Below are positions 1-8,204 of a DNA stretch of 64,000 bases, in pieces. The position numbers and the translations under genes were made by a program. Within the stretch, counting starts at the first letter, position 1. Every line of letters begins with the position of its first letter. This DNA is from Rhodanobacteraceae bacterium ZG21-1 (GTDB lineage: Bacteria; Pseudomonadota; Gammaproteobacteria; Xanthomonadales; Rhodanobacteraceae), in contig JAJEJU010000024.1 of the NCBI GenBank assembly GCA_021390615.1, positions 1,674,001 to 1,738,000 on the forward strand. The letters run 5' to 3'. Under the pieces are notes generated by a model. The model ran no database searches, had not been told where the DNA came from, and saw only the letters and a list, made by a program, of their open reading frames with translations.

Positions 1-611
1 GCGGCTATTTCGCGGTCGGCCCGGCCAGCCTGCTGCACGTGGAAAACCTGCCGGCGGCGGACGGCCCGTATCGGGCGGTATGCCTGAGCGTGCCGGAGCA
101 GACCTGGCGCGCCCAGCGGCTCGCTGCCGACCCTGCGGCGCGTCCGTGGATGGTGTTGCCGGCACAGGCCACGTTGAGCCAGGCCTTCGCGCATGCCGAG
201 CAAGGATTGAATGATCGCCTGGACGAAAGCCTGCTGCGCCACCGCGTCGCCGAATTGCTGACGGCCGCCGCGCTGGCCGGTTTCCGCTTTCGACAGGAGC
301 CGCAGCAGCGCAGCGGCGAGCGCCTGCGCCTGCTGCTGAACGCGCAGCCTGCGCGCGATTGGCGCGCTACCGATGCCGCTCGCCAGCTCGCCGTCAGCGA
401 GGCGACCCTGCGGCGGCGCCTCGCAGCCGAGCAGACCAGCTTCCGCGCGGTGCTGGAAGAGGTCCGCCTCAGCCACGCGCTGACCCTGGTGCAAGGCAGC
501 GCCAAGCCACTGAAGCTGATCGCGGCGGAGTGCGGCTACGCCTCGCCATCACGCTTCGCCACGCGCTTCCGCACGCGTTTCGGCTGCCCGCCTTCCGAGC
601 TGCGCGGCTGA
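1..611 (+). CDS. AraC-family transcriptional regulator, 3' part (5' end off the window)
   Basis: The reading frame is open from the first bases of the window, so the start lies upstream; the GTG at 39 is internal. About 200 residues are visible. The last ~95 form an AraC-type double helix-turn-helix: a first helix pair around TDAARQLAVSEATLRRRL, then the conserved second motif around CGYASPSRFATRFRTRFG, ending six residues later as is usual in the family. The part before it would be the end of the sensor/dimerisation domain, which is too divergent to suggest a ligand. It is a cytoplasmic DNA-binding activator or repressor whose targets cannot be read from this fragment. It is followed by a secreted PEBP gene on the same strand after 119 bp. 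Confidence 0.88.
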   Translation, partial: GYFAVGPASLLHVENLPAADGPYRAVCLSVPEQTWRAQRLAADPAARPWMVLPAQATLSQAFAHAEQGLNDRLDESLLRHRVAELLTAAALAGFRFRQEPQQRSGERLRLLLNAQPARDWRATDAARQLAVSEATLRRRLAAEQTSFRAVLEEVRLSHALTLVQGSAKPLKLIAAECGYASPSRFATRFRTRFGCPPSELRG

Positions 612-730
612 CTGTCGTCATCGGGCACAAATCAGGATGAGCGTTTCGGGCAAGCGTCTGCTCGATTGCGCACAGCCCGCAGCCGCGTCGAAGAGCATGC
701 TGCGTCATGGCTTTCCTGTCGGAGTCTCCC

Positions 731-1258
731 ATGCTGCGTCGCCTGCTGCTTGCTTGTTCCCTTGCTTTTGTCGCGTCGACCGCGATCGCTGCCGATTTCC
801 AGTTGCAGGTCGACGGCGACGGCGGACGGCTGCCTCAACGCAGCAGTTTCAACGGCTTCGGCTGCACCGGCGGCAACCTCGCGCCGGCGGTGCATTGGCA
901 AGGCGCGCCTAGCACTGCACGCAGCTTCGCCCTGACCGTCTACGATCCCGACGCGCCGACCGGCAGCGGCTGGTGGCACTGGGTGGTGATCAACCTTCCT
1001 GTCGGCAGCAGTTCGCTGCCAGCCGGCGGCGCCTTGCCGCAGGGTGCGCAAGCGGTGCGCAACGACTACGGCCAGACGGGCTGGGGCGGCCCCTGCCCGC
1101 CAGCCGGCGATCCGCCGCATCACTATGTGTTCACCCTGTACGCGCTTGACGTGCCCACGCTGGACATTCCCGCAGGCGCCTCGCCTGCCCTGGCCGGCTT
1201 CGTCATCCACGGCCACGTGGTCGGCAAGGCGCAGAGCGTGCTCACCTACGGGCGCTGA
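731..1258 (+). CDS. Secreted YbhB/YbcL-type PEBP (Raf kinase inhibitor-like) protein
   Basis: 175-residue protein of the phosphatidylethanolamine-binding family. I start it at the ATG at 731 because GGAG sits at 721-724, six bases upstream, and the product then opens with a clean signal peptide (MLRRLLLACSLAFVASTAIA). The mature part carries the family signatures YDPDAPTGSGWWHWVVINLP and GPCPPAGDPPHHYVF, with the conserved ligand-pocket Asp, Pro and His residues. Bacterial members bind small anionic or lipid-like ligands in the periplasm, but most have no defined role and E. coli ybhB and ybcL give no clear phenotype here. Family assignment is firm; function is open. It stands alone between the AraC-type regulator and the amidase gene. 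Confidence 0.9.
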   Translation: MLRRLLLACSLAFVASTAIAADFQLQVDGDGGRLPQRSSFNGFGCTGGNLAPAVHWQGAPSTARSFALTVYDPDAPTGSGWWHWVVINLPVGSSSLPAGGALPQGAQAVRNDYGQTGWGGPCPPAGDPPHHYVFTLYALDVPTLDIPAGASPALAGFVIHGHVVGKAQSVLTYGR

Positions 1259-1323
1259 GGCGCGGCGCGCGGACGGCGCCTTCGCTACACTATGCTTTTG
1301 CGCCGTCGGCGCGAGGCCCGTCC

Positions 1324-2214
1324 ATGACCCGCAAGACCCTCAAGGTCGCGCTGCTGCAGGAAACCGACCGCGGCAGCCGCGACGCCAACCTCGACGCCAT
1401 CGAGGCCGGCCTGCGCCAGGCCGCCGCGGCCGGTGTCGAACTGGTGCTGTTGCAGGAGCTGCATAACGGCCCGTATTTCTGCCAGCACGAATCCGTGCAG
1501 GAGTTCGATCTGGCCGAGACGATTCCCGGGCCAGGCAGCGAGCGCATCGGCAAGCTCGCCGAGGAACTGAAGCTGGTGGTGGTGGCCTCGCTGTTCGAGA
1601 AGCGCGCCGCCGGGCTGTACCACAACACGGCCGTGGTGTTCGACCGCTCGGCCACGATCGCGGGCAAGTACCGCAAGATGCACATCCCGGACGATCCGGC
1701 GTTCTACGAGAAGTTCTACTTCACCCCCGGCGACCTGGGCTTCGAGCCGATCGACACTTCGGTGGGCCGGCTCGGCGTGCTGGTGTGCTGGGACCAGTGG
1801 TATCCCGAGGCCGCGCGCCTGATGGCGCTGGCCGGCGCCGAACTGCTGCTCTACCCCACCGCGATCGGCTGGGATCCGCGCGACGAGCAGGCCGAGAAGG
1901 ATCGCCAGCGCGACGCCTGGATCACCGTGCAGCGCGGCCACGCCGTGGCCAACGGCCTGCCCCTGCTTGCCTGCAATCGCACCGGCTTCGAGGCCGATCC
2001 TTCCGGCGTGGGCCACGGCATCCAGTTCTGGGGCAGCAGTTTCGTCGCCGGCCCGCAGGGCGAACTGCTCGGCCAGGCCGGCACGGATCAGCGGCACCTG
2101 CTGGTGGTCGAGGTGGACATGGCGCGCAGCGAGCACGTGCGCCGCATCTGGCCCTTCCTGCGCGACCGCCGCATCGACGCCTATGGCGATCTGCTGCGCC
2201 GTTTCCGCGACTGA
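1324..2214 (+). CDS. aguB: N-carbamoylputrescine amidase (nitrilase superfamily)
   Basis: 296-residue cytoplasmic carbon-nitrogen hydrolase that converts N-carbamoylputrescine to putrescine, CO2 and ammonia, the last step of the agmatine route to putrescine. The nitrilase triad is in place: Glu45 (LLQELHNGPYF), Lys118 (YRKMHIPDD) and Cys155 (VLVCWDQWYPE). The HNGPYFC and WDQWYPEAAR stretches are typical of the AguB branch rather than of other nitrilases, and the length matches. A purine-rich GAGG lies before the ATG. In Xanthomonads aguB usually sits beside agmatine deiminase (aguA); no aguA is in view here, so the partner must lie elsewhere. Confidence 0.93.
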   Translation: MTRKTLKVALLQETDRGSRDANLDAIEAGLRQAAAAGVELVLLQELHNGPYFCQHESVQEFDLAETIPGPGSERIGKLAEELKLVVVASLFEKRAAGLYHNTAVVFDRSATIAGKYRKMHIPDDPAFYEKFYFTPGDLGFEPIDTSVGRLGVLVCWDQWYPEAARLMALAGAELLLYPTAIGWDPRDEQAEKDRQRDAWITVQRGHAVANGLPLLACNRTGFEADPSGVGHGIQFWGSSFVAGPQGELLGQAGTDQRHLLVVEVDMARSEHVRRIWPFLRDRRIDAYGDLLRRFRD

Positions 2215-2291
2215 CTGCTTGGCGAGCGCGCCCGATCGCAAGCGTCAAGAAGCGGCCTTTTTCGGCCGCACTCTTTCATTAGGTCCATGGC

Positions 2292-3527
2292 ATGAACCAA
2301 CCTCAGCTTGAGCCCACACCCCTGCCCGACGCCCTGCAAGGCCAGCCGATCGAGCGCGTCCTGCGCGACGGTGTCGAGTACGTGGTGCTGGGCACCGCGC
2401 ACGTCTCGCGCAGCAGCGTGGAGGCGGTCGAGGCGCTGCTGGCGAGCGAACCCTTCGACGCCGTGGCGGTGGAGCTGTGCGACAGCCGCGCGCAGAGCAT
2501 GCGCAATCCCGAAGCCTTCAAGCAGATGGACCTGTTCCAGGTGATCCGCCAGGGCAAGGCCGGCATGGTCGCCGCCAGCCTGGTGCTGTCCACCTTCCAG
2601 AAGCGCCTGGCCGACCAGTACGGCATCGAGCCTGGCGCCGAGATGAAGGCGGCCATGGACGGCGCCGCGCAGCGCTCGCTGCCGCTGTGGCTGATCGACC
2701 GCGAGGTCGGCACCACGCTGAAGCGCGCCTGGCACAGCGTCGGCTTCTGGCAGCGCTTCGGCCTGCTCGGCGGCCTGCTGGCCAGCGTGTTCGAGCGCGC
2801 CGAGGTCGAGGAAAGCGAAATCGAGAAGCTCAAGCAGGGCGATCTGATGGAGAGCGCCTTCAGCGAGTTCGCCAATTCTTCCGCGCCCTTGTTCCGCAGC
2901 CTGATCAGCGAGCGCGACGCGTTCATGGCGGCGCGCCTGCGCGAGGAAGCCGGCCGCACGCCGAGCACCGAGCCGCGCCGCGTGCTGGTGGTGATCGGCG
3001 CCGGCCATCTGAAGGGCCTGTGCGAACTGCTGCGCAGCGGGCAGGACGATCCTGCGGCGCAGGTGCGCGAACTTGCGCGGACGCCGGCCAAGTCGCGCTG
3101 GCCGAAGTGGATCGCGCTGGGCCTGGTGCTGGCGGTGTTCGCCGCGATCGCCTACGCCTTCCACCGCAGCCCGGCGCTGGGCTCGCAAGCCTTGCTTTAC
3201 TGGGTGCTGCTCACCGGCGGTTTCTCGGCCATCGGGGCGCTGCTGGCTGGCGGCCATCCGCTCAGCATCCTCGCTGCCTTCATCGCCGGTCCGATCAAGC
3301 CGTTCCGCCCGGGCATTCCTTCCGGCGGCATCAGTGCGATGGTGGAGGCCTGGGCGCGCCGGCCGCGGGTGGCGGATTTCGAAACCCTGCGCGACGACAT
3401 CGGGCACTGGAGCGGCTGGTGGCGCAATCGCGTGGCGCGCACTCTGCTGAATTTCTTCCTGGTCTGCCTGGGCACCATCATCGGCGAGTACAGCGCCGGC
3501 ATCCACATCTTCAAGAGCCTGCTCTGA
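2292..3527 (+). CDS. TraB/PrgY-family membrane protein
   Basis: 411 residues. The N-terminal ~260 form a TraB/PrgY (GumN/Tiki-like) domain: GTAHVS at 34-39, conserved acidic residues in FDAVAVELCDSR, and a second signature VVIGAGHLKG near 237. The C-terminal third contains about four hydrophobic segments, including WIALGLVLAVFAAIAYAF and TLLNFFLVCLGTIIGEYS, so the protein is anchored in the inner membrane. TraB homologues were first linked to inhibition of pheromone signalling in enterococci, and Tiki relatives are metalloproteases. The role in Proteobacteria is unsettled, and I infer only a membrane-bound, possibly hydrolytic protein. It follows aguB after 77 bp on the same strand. Confidence 0.85.
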   Translation: MNQPQLEPTPLPDALQGQPIERVLRDGVEYVVLGTAHVSRSSVEAVEALLASEPFDAVAVELCDSRAQSMRNPEAFKQMDLFQVIRQGKAGMVAASLVLSTFQKRLADQYGIEPGAEMKAAMDGAAQRSLPLWLIDREVGTTLKRAWHSVGFWQRFGLLGGLLASVFERAEVEESEIEKLKQGDLMESAFSEFANSSAPLFRSLISERDAFMAARLREEAGRTPSTEPRRVLVVIGAGHLKGLCELLRSGQDDPAAQVRELARTPAKSRWPKWIALGLVLAVFAAIAYAFHRSPALGSQALLYWVLLTGGFSAIGALLAGGHPLSILAAFIAGPIKPFRPGIPSGGISAMVEAWARRPRVADFETLRDDIGHWSGWWRNRVARTLLNFFLVCLGTIIGEYSAGIHIFKSLL

Positions 3528-3600
3528 CGGCTCGTGCGGCGACGCTCCCGGCAGGGGCAGCCACACGGCAAAGCGTTTCTGCGCCGGTGCTTGCCGCATG

Positions 3601-3630
3601 TTGTTCCGGCTTCGGCGCAACCACTATACT
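3601..3630 (+). promoter_or_regulatory. Predicted sigma-70 promoter of the cytochrome c4 gene
   Basis: TTGTTC at 3601-3606 and TATACT at 3625-3630 are separated by 18 bases and lie about 40 bases before the cytochrome start codon. Both hexamers are close to consensus and there is no other gene between them and the start. Based on pattern only. Confidence 0.5.
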
Positions 3631-3669
3631 GCCCCGTCTCATTCACCATGTACCCGCCGGAATCGTGGA

Positions 3670-4341
3670 ATGATCTCGATGACTCGACTGCAATCGCTAG
3701 GTCTGGCTGTAGCTGTTAGCTTCTTCGCCGTATCCGGCGCGCATGCCGAGGGAGATAAGGCCGCTGGCCGCAAGTTGGTCTATACCTGCAACGGCTGCCA
3801 CGGGGTCGCCGGATATACCAACGCCTATCCGCAGTATCCGGTGCCGCGCATCGCCGGCCAGAACGCGCAGTACATCATCAACGCGCTGCACGGCTACCAG
3901 AGCGGCGACCGCACGCATCCGACCATGACCGCGCAGGCGCAGAGCCTGTCGGACAAGGACATCCAGGACATCGCGGCCTACCTGTCCAGCCTGGCACCGA
4001 CCGTCCCGCCGAATACGCCGGAGCAGGACAAGAAGCTGCAGGCGCTCGGCGCCACCGAGGCCGGCACCAAGGCCAAGGTCTGCGCGTCCTGCCACGGCGC
4101 CGACGGCAACTCCATCGATCCGCAATACCCGCGCCTGGCCGGCCAGTACAACACCTACCTGCAGCAGGTCCTGCACGAATACAAGGATGGCCGCCGCAAC
4201 AACGCCATCATGAAAGGCATGGATGCGTCGCTGTCCGACAAGGACATCGAGCAGATCGCCGATTATTTCTCGAGCATGCCGCAGGCGCTGGGCAAGCCAA
4301 ACGAATTGAGCACGCTGCAGGGCCATATTCAGGGCGACTGA
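3670..4341 (+). CDS. Diheme cytochrome c4
   Basis: 223-residue periplasmic electron carrier that passes electrons from the bc1 complex to terminal oxidases. It has a signal peptide (cleavage after AHA26) and two similar cytochrome c halves. Half one has CNGCH (Cys40, Cys43, His44) with the likely axial Met86 in HPTM. Half two has CASCH (Cys138, Cys141, His142) with Met181 or Met184. The repeated SDKDI(Q/E)xIAxYxSS helix in each half is characteristic of c4. The start is either the ATG at 3670 or the one at 3679; a GTGGA at 3665-3669 fits the second slightly better. A strong terminator follows at 4373. Confidence 0.93.
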   Translation: MISMTRLQSLGLAVAVSFFAVSGAHAEGDKAAGRKLVYTCNGCHGVAGYTNAYPQYPVPRIAGQNAQYIINALHGYQSGDRTHPTMTAQAQSLSDKDIQDIAAYLSSLAPTVPPNTPEQDKKLQALGATEAGTKAKVCASCHGADGNSIDPQYPRLAGQYNTYLQQVLHEYKDGRRNNAIMKGMDASLSDKDIEQIADYFSSMPQALGKPNELSTLQGHIQGD

Positions 4342-4372
4342 CTGAGCCAGCCCCGAGGCTGCACCGACTCAA

Positions 4373-4400
4373 GCCCGCCTCTCGGCGGGCTTTTTGTTTT
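4373..4400 (+). terminator. Rho-independent terminator after cytochrome c4
   Basis: GCCCGCC (4373-4379), four-base loop TCTC, GGCGGGC (4384-4390), then five T and further T-rich sequence. It ends the plus-strand transcript just before the convergent minus-strand gene. Confidence 0.9.
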
Positions 4401-4465
4401 GCTGAGTGAGCTTGCGCGCTGCAGCGTGTCGAACCAGACGAAGTCCGACTGGCCTACGCCTTTCG

Positions 4466-5545
4466 TCAGGGCAACCGGTCCGGTTCGACCACGATCTTCG
4501 GATACGTCGCCACGCCCAACTGCTCGTTGGGCAGCACGGCGAGCACGTCCGCCGCCGGACCTTGCAGCACGGAATAGCCTTCGGCCACGTCCCCGTGTCC
4601 CTGATAGGGGATATTCCGCCCGCCAGGCGCCGTGAACACCAGCGCGCCCGGATACTTCTCGCGCCAACCGCGCGGAGCGGAAGTCACGGCAGTTTCCGCC
4701 GGATACTGCAGCGCGCCGCGTTCGATCGCGCGTGCCAGCACCGCGTCGTGAAAACCCAGCAGGCGCCCCTGTCGATCCACCGCCAGCACCGGATGACGCA
4801 ACGGCAGGCCGGCAAGCTCGACCACGCCATCCGCGGGCAGCTCGAGGCGCCAGTCATCGTCGTCGCGTGCGCCATCCGCATACACGGTGCCGCCGTTCCA
4901 GCGCAGGGTCGTGCCCGCTGGAAGGCCCAGTTCCGCCAACCGCTGTCCGGCTGCCAGCACGCAGGTATCGACATGGCGAATGGAAGCATCCGCCGCAACG
5001 GCGAAGGACACCGGCGCGGTCGCATCGCAATGCCAGCCCTGGATCTCCAGCGTGCCGACACCGCGCACCTTCACCGTGTCGGGCGCATAGCGCGGGCGTG
5101 CATCGCCCTGCCCGGCATCCAGATCCACCACAGACCGCTCCAATACCAGCGCCTGCATGCCGTAGGCCGGGGTCGGCTGCGGGAATTCGGCGCGCACGAA
5201 GGAGTCCGGCTGGCCTAGCTGGTAAAGCTGCAAGTGCGTGCCCGCCGGCATGTCCACGCCGCCCAGCCGTGTTAGCCGATCGAGCGTGACGTGCAATGCA
5301 GCCTGACGCTGGGCGCTTTCGTGTTCGATGCGCCAGTAGTTGTACTGCACCCAGGGGTAGATCCAGCCGACCAGGCCAAGGCCTGCGAATACGCTGAGGC
5401 CGAGCTTCGGCCGCCGCCGCCATCTCCTGCGTGCCGCCGCGCTGGCCGCCAACAGCGCCAGCCAAGCCAGCAGCGCGACGCAGGCGCCGAACGAGATCGC
5501 CAGGATGAGCAGGAAACGGGCGGAAGGAAATACGACCGGGATCAT
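4466..5545 (-). CDS. Hypothetical membrane-anchored protein
   Basis: 359 residues, no family recognised. The ATG at 5545 is chosen because the sequence upstream in frame overlaps nfuA and has no membrane-protein character. The N-terminus has two hydrophobic segments (RFLLILAISFGACVALLAWL and LGLSVFAGLGLVGWIYPWV) separated by an arginine-rich loop. The remaining ~270 residues are probably periplasmic and rich in small beta-type segments, with two cysteines (WHCDAT and DTCVLAAG). The pattern YGMQALVLERSVVDLDAG and repeated short motifs suggest a binding or assembly role, but that is speculation. It sits 22 bp after nfuA on the same strand and may be co-transcribed with it. Confidence 0.7.
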   Translation of the reverse strand: MIPVVFPSARFLLILAISFGACVALLAWLALLAASAAARRRWRRRPKLGLSVFAGLGLVGWIYPWVQYNYWRIEHESAQRQAALHVTLDRLTRLGGVDMPAGTHLQLYQLGQPDSFVRAEFPQPTPAYGMQALVLERSVVDLDAGQGDARPRYAPDTVKVRGVGTLEIQGWHCDATAPVSFAVAADASIRHVDTCVLAAGQRLAELGLPAGTTLRWNGGTVYADGARDDDDWRLELPADGVVELAGLPLRHPVLAVDRQGRLLGFHDAVLARAIERGALQYPAETAVTSAPRGWREKYPGALVFTAPGGRNIPYQGHGDVAEGYSVLQGPAADVLAVLPNEQLGVATYPKIVVEPDRLP

Positions 5546-5567
5546 GCGCGCCTCGGAACGATCCCGA

Positions 5568-6176
5568 TCAGCCCATCGCCGAGCGGCCCTCGCGGCGCTG
5601 GTAATAAGGCGTGCTGCCGCCGGCGTGATCGGTGGCATCGCGCACCGCGGTGATTTCCGGCACGCGTTCGCGCAAGGTCTTCTCCACGCCATGCTTGAGG
5701 GTGACGTCGACCATGCCGCAGCCATGGCAGCCGCCGCCGAACTGCAGCACCACCACGCCTTCCGCGTCCACTTCGAGCAGGCTCACGCGGCCGCCGTGCG
5801 CGGCGATGCGCGGATTCACTTCCGCTTCGAGCACGTAACGCACGCGCTCGATCATGCCGGCCTCGGCGCCCGGAATCTCGCCCTTGATGCGCGGCGCCTG
5901 AATGTTCAACTGCCCGCCGGTGAGGTTCGGCTCGAAATCGATGCTCGCACCCTCAAGCCACGGCACGCTGTCGCCGTCGACATGGAACAGGAAGCCCTCG
6001 CATTCGATGGTCCACTCCTGGCCGCTCAGCTCGTCGGGTTCGCAGAATTCCAGCGCACAATCCGCCGCCGGGGTGCCGGGATCGCTGACATGCAGGCGGA
6101 TGCTCAGGCCCTCGATGCCCTGCTGCGAAAGCAGGCGCAGGAAGTGTCGTTGAGCGCGTTCGGAGATATCGATCAT
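5568..6176 (-). CDS. nfuA: Fe/S biogenesis protein NfuA
   Basis: 202-residue cytoplasmic carrier that receives a [4Fe-4S] cluster and hands it to client enzymes, especially under oxidative stress or iron limitation. The N-terminal ~95 residues form a degenerate A-type (IscA-like) domain lacking the full set of cluster cysteines. The C-terminal Nfu domain carries the cluster-binding CHGC (Cys150, Cys153) in FGGGCHGCGMVDVTL. The ATG at 6176 gives the usual start MIDISERAQRHF; four extra codons upstream are less likely. Domain order and length match E. coli NfuA. Confidence 0.95.
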   Translation of the reverse strand: MIDISERAQRHFLRLLSQQGIEGLSIRLHVSDPGTPAADCALEFCEPDELSGQEWTIECEGFLFHVDGDSVPWLEGASIDFEPNLTGGQLNIQAPRIKGEIPGAEAGMIERVRYVLEAEVNPRIAAHGGRVSLLEVDAEGVVVLQFGGGCHGCGMVDVTLKHGVEKTLRERVPEITAVRDATDHAGGSTPYYQRREGRSAMG

Positions 6177-6333
6177 GCCGTTTCTCAAGGCTGCCCGCGG
6201 CAGCGGGATGAAATCAGCACCATTTTAGTCCTGTTTTGCGATCGTGTCTCGCTGCCCGCGTCCGAGGCTTTGACATTTCGCCCGGCAACTTGGACGCTTC
6301 GCCCTCTTTGGAACCAACCTCCGGATGCGCGCC

Positions 6334-6675
6334 ATGACCTTCGCCGAACTCGCCAGCCAGCACTGCCAACCGCGCAAGGGAGCCGAACACGCACTGGATG
6401 AAGCGCGCGTGGCCTTGCTGCTGCAGCAGTTGCCCGGCTGGCGCCGCAGCGGCGACGGCAAGGGACTGGTCAAGGACTTCCGCTTCAACGATTTCCATCA
6501 CACGCTGGGCTTCATCAATGCGGTCGGCTTCATGGCCAACCGCGAGGATCATCATCCCGACCTCGAGGCCGGCTACGGGCACTGCCAGCTGCTGTGGTCC
6601 ACGCATGACGTCGGCGGCTTGTCGCTGAACGACTTCGTCTGCGCGGCCAAGGTCGAGGCCTTGCTCGCCGGTTGA
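6334..6675 (+). CDS. phhB: 4a-hydroxytetrahydrobiopterin dehydratase (pterin-4a-carbinolamine dehydratase)
   Basis: 113 residues, full length for the family. It dehydrates 4a-hydroxytetrahydropterin so that the pterin cofactor of aromatic amino acid hydroxylases can be recycled. The active-site signature EDHHPDL is present, together with the helix FINAVGFMANRE before it and the final FVCAAKVEALL. A second in-frame ATG at 6325 is possible; CGGA at 6322-6325 favours 6334. No phenylalanine hydroxylase gene is adjacent. Its stop codon overlaps the ATG of the next gene (TGATG), so the two are probably translationally coupled. Confidence 0.92.
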   Translation: MTFAELASQHCQPRKGAEHALDEARVALLLQQLPGWRRSGDGKGLVKDFRFNDFHHTLGFINAVGFMANREDHHPDLEAGYGHCQLLWSTHDVGGLSLNDFVCAAKVEALLAG

Positions 6676-8204
6676 TGCCGGTGTCGCGACTGCTGCGCCG
6701 TACGATCGCCGCCCTTGGGGCGGCCGCGCTGCTGCTGCTCCTGCTCGCGGGCTGCCGGCTGCTGGCGGCGCGCATCACTGCCGCGCACATGCTGCACGAG
6801 GCGCAGCGGCAATACGCCGACCTGCAGGCAGGCCGATCTCCCTGGCCGTGGACGCTGAGCCAGCCTTCCGATCTGGTGGCCGGCCGTCCCTTCGGCCACG
6901 CTGAGATGACCCAAATCGATGGCGGTCTGCGCTTCCGCAGCCTCGACGGTTCGCCCTTCGAACTCGGCCTGCCGGTCGAACGCGCCATCGATCTGGCGCA
7001 TTGGCCGCTACTGAACTTGCAGGTCGATCCCAGCGCTGCCGGCACGCTGACCTTGATCCGTCAGGCCACGCCGACATCGATCGCATGCCTGGCCGAGGCC
7101 GGCCCGCTCCCGCCCGGTCGAACGTCGCTGCAGTTCGACCTGCGCCGATTGCATTGGCAGTCGGCGACTGGCGGCAGCTGTGCGCCGTTGGCGCAATCCT
7201 GGATGCTGCGTCTGCGCCTGCAACTGCCCGCCGATGGCAACACGTGGCTGGGGCGTGTTGCCTTGTTCAGTCCGGCACCGATCTCGATGCCGATGGCTCC
7301 GGATCTGACGCTGCACTCGAGCACTGATATCGATGACGCCGGGCAAGCCATCGATGCCCTGCCGGCGCCTTGGATCGCCCTGCCGGCTGGCGCCTCGGCG
7401 GAAACCCTGCTCGCGTTACGCGATCGCCTGCGCGTCCGCTGGCCGGCAGCCTTGATCGTGCCGGCGGGTGGCGATCCCCGGCAGGAGCTTGCCGGCACAC
7501 CGCTTGGCAGCCAAGTCTGGCAATGGGCAGCCTGCCTGACTTACTTGTGCCTGCTCGCGGGACTGGCCTTGGCGCATCCACGCCGTACCGCCTTGTTTGC
7601 CTGGGTCGAGGTGCTTGCCAGCCTGACCGGGCCGCTGTGGCTAGTCGCCGGCCTGCAATGGGCGCCGCGACCGGCACTGCCGGCCGTCGTCGCTGCACTC
7701 GGGGCCTTGGGCTATGCCGTGCGGCTAGCCTGGCAGCGACCGTTGCCCGGCTGGTGGAAGCTGGGCTCGACGCGCGACTGGCTGCTCGCGATGCTGCCGG
7801 CCGCACTCGCCATGGCCCTGTTGCTCGGCTGGGGCCGTCAACGGCATATGCCGCTGGCCGGCCATTTGCTGGCCTACCTGGCCTGGGCCAGCTTGCAGCA
7901 ATGGCTGATGCTGGTGGTCGTACAGCCTCGGCTGAAGCAAAGCTTCGGGCATCTGGCCGATCCGTGGCGGACCGGTCTGGCCCTCTTGGCCACGGCCACG
8001 GCCTTCGCCCTGCTGCATACGCCCAATGGCGCGGCCATGCAGCTGTGCCTGCTTGCCGAACTGGGCTGGGCAGGCTGTTTCCTGCGCTCGCCCCGACTGC
8101 CGCCCATCATCGCGGCGCATGCCGCCTGCGGCTTGTTGCTGGAATCGGGGCTGTTCGGCGTGCTGCTGCGTTCGCTGGAAGTCAGCGCGAGGTTCTTTCT
8201 CTAG
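6675..8204 (+). CDS. CPBP-like intramembrane protein, catalytic motif degenerate
   Basis: 509 residues. One N-terminal membrane segment is followed by a ~250-residue soluble domain with beta-rich character and a C-terminal block of about eight hydrophobic segments. The last ~110 residues resemble the CPBP (CAAX/Rce1-type) glutamic intramembrane protease fold: FALLH (Phe444, His448) fits motif 2 and AHAACG (His482) fits motif 3. At the place of the motif-1 EExxxR there is QQWLML (Gln408, Gln409, Leu413), so the catalytic glutamates are missing. It may be an inactive relative or have another role. The start overlaps phhB by one base, and its stop shares CTAG with the convergent rluC stop. Confidence 0.72.
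   Translation: MPVSRLLRRTIAALGAAALLLLLLAGCRLLAARITAAHMLHEAQRQYADLQAGRSPWPWTLSQPSDLVAGRPFGHAEMTQIDGGLRFRSLDGSPFELGLPVERAIDLAHWPLLNLQVDPSAAGTLTLIRQATPTSIACLAEAGPLPPGRTSLQFDLRRLHWQSATGGSCAPLAQSWMLRLRLQLPADGNTWLGRVALFSPAPISMPMAPDLTLHSSTDIDDAGQAIDALPAPWIALPAGASAETLLALRDRLRVRWPAALIVPAGGDPRQELAGTPLGSQVWQWAACLTYLCLLAGLALAHPRRTALFAWVEVLASLTGPLWLVAGLQWAPRPALPAVVAALGALGYAVRLAWQRPLPGWWKLGSTRDWLLAMLPAALAMALLLGWGRQRHMPLAGHLLAYLAWASLQQWLMLVVVQPRLKQSFGHLADPWRTGLALLATATAFALLHTPNGAAMQLCLLAELGWAGCFLRSPRLPPIIAAHAACGLLLESGLFGVLLRSLEVSARFFL

Noticed and set aside
2252-2269. GCGGCC-N6-GGCCGC hairpin after aguB
   Set aside because: The T tract is in the loop rather than after the stem, so it is not a proper intrinsic terminator; aguB and the TraB-like gene may be read through.
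6717-6758. Lipobox-like LLLLLLAGC at the start of the CPBP-like protein
   Set aside because: The hydrophobic run is the first membrane helix of a polytopic protein; the +2 context and large membrane domain do not suit a lipoprotein.
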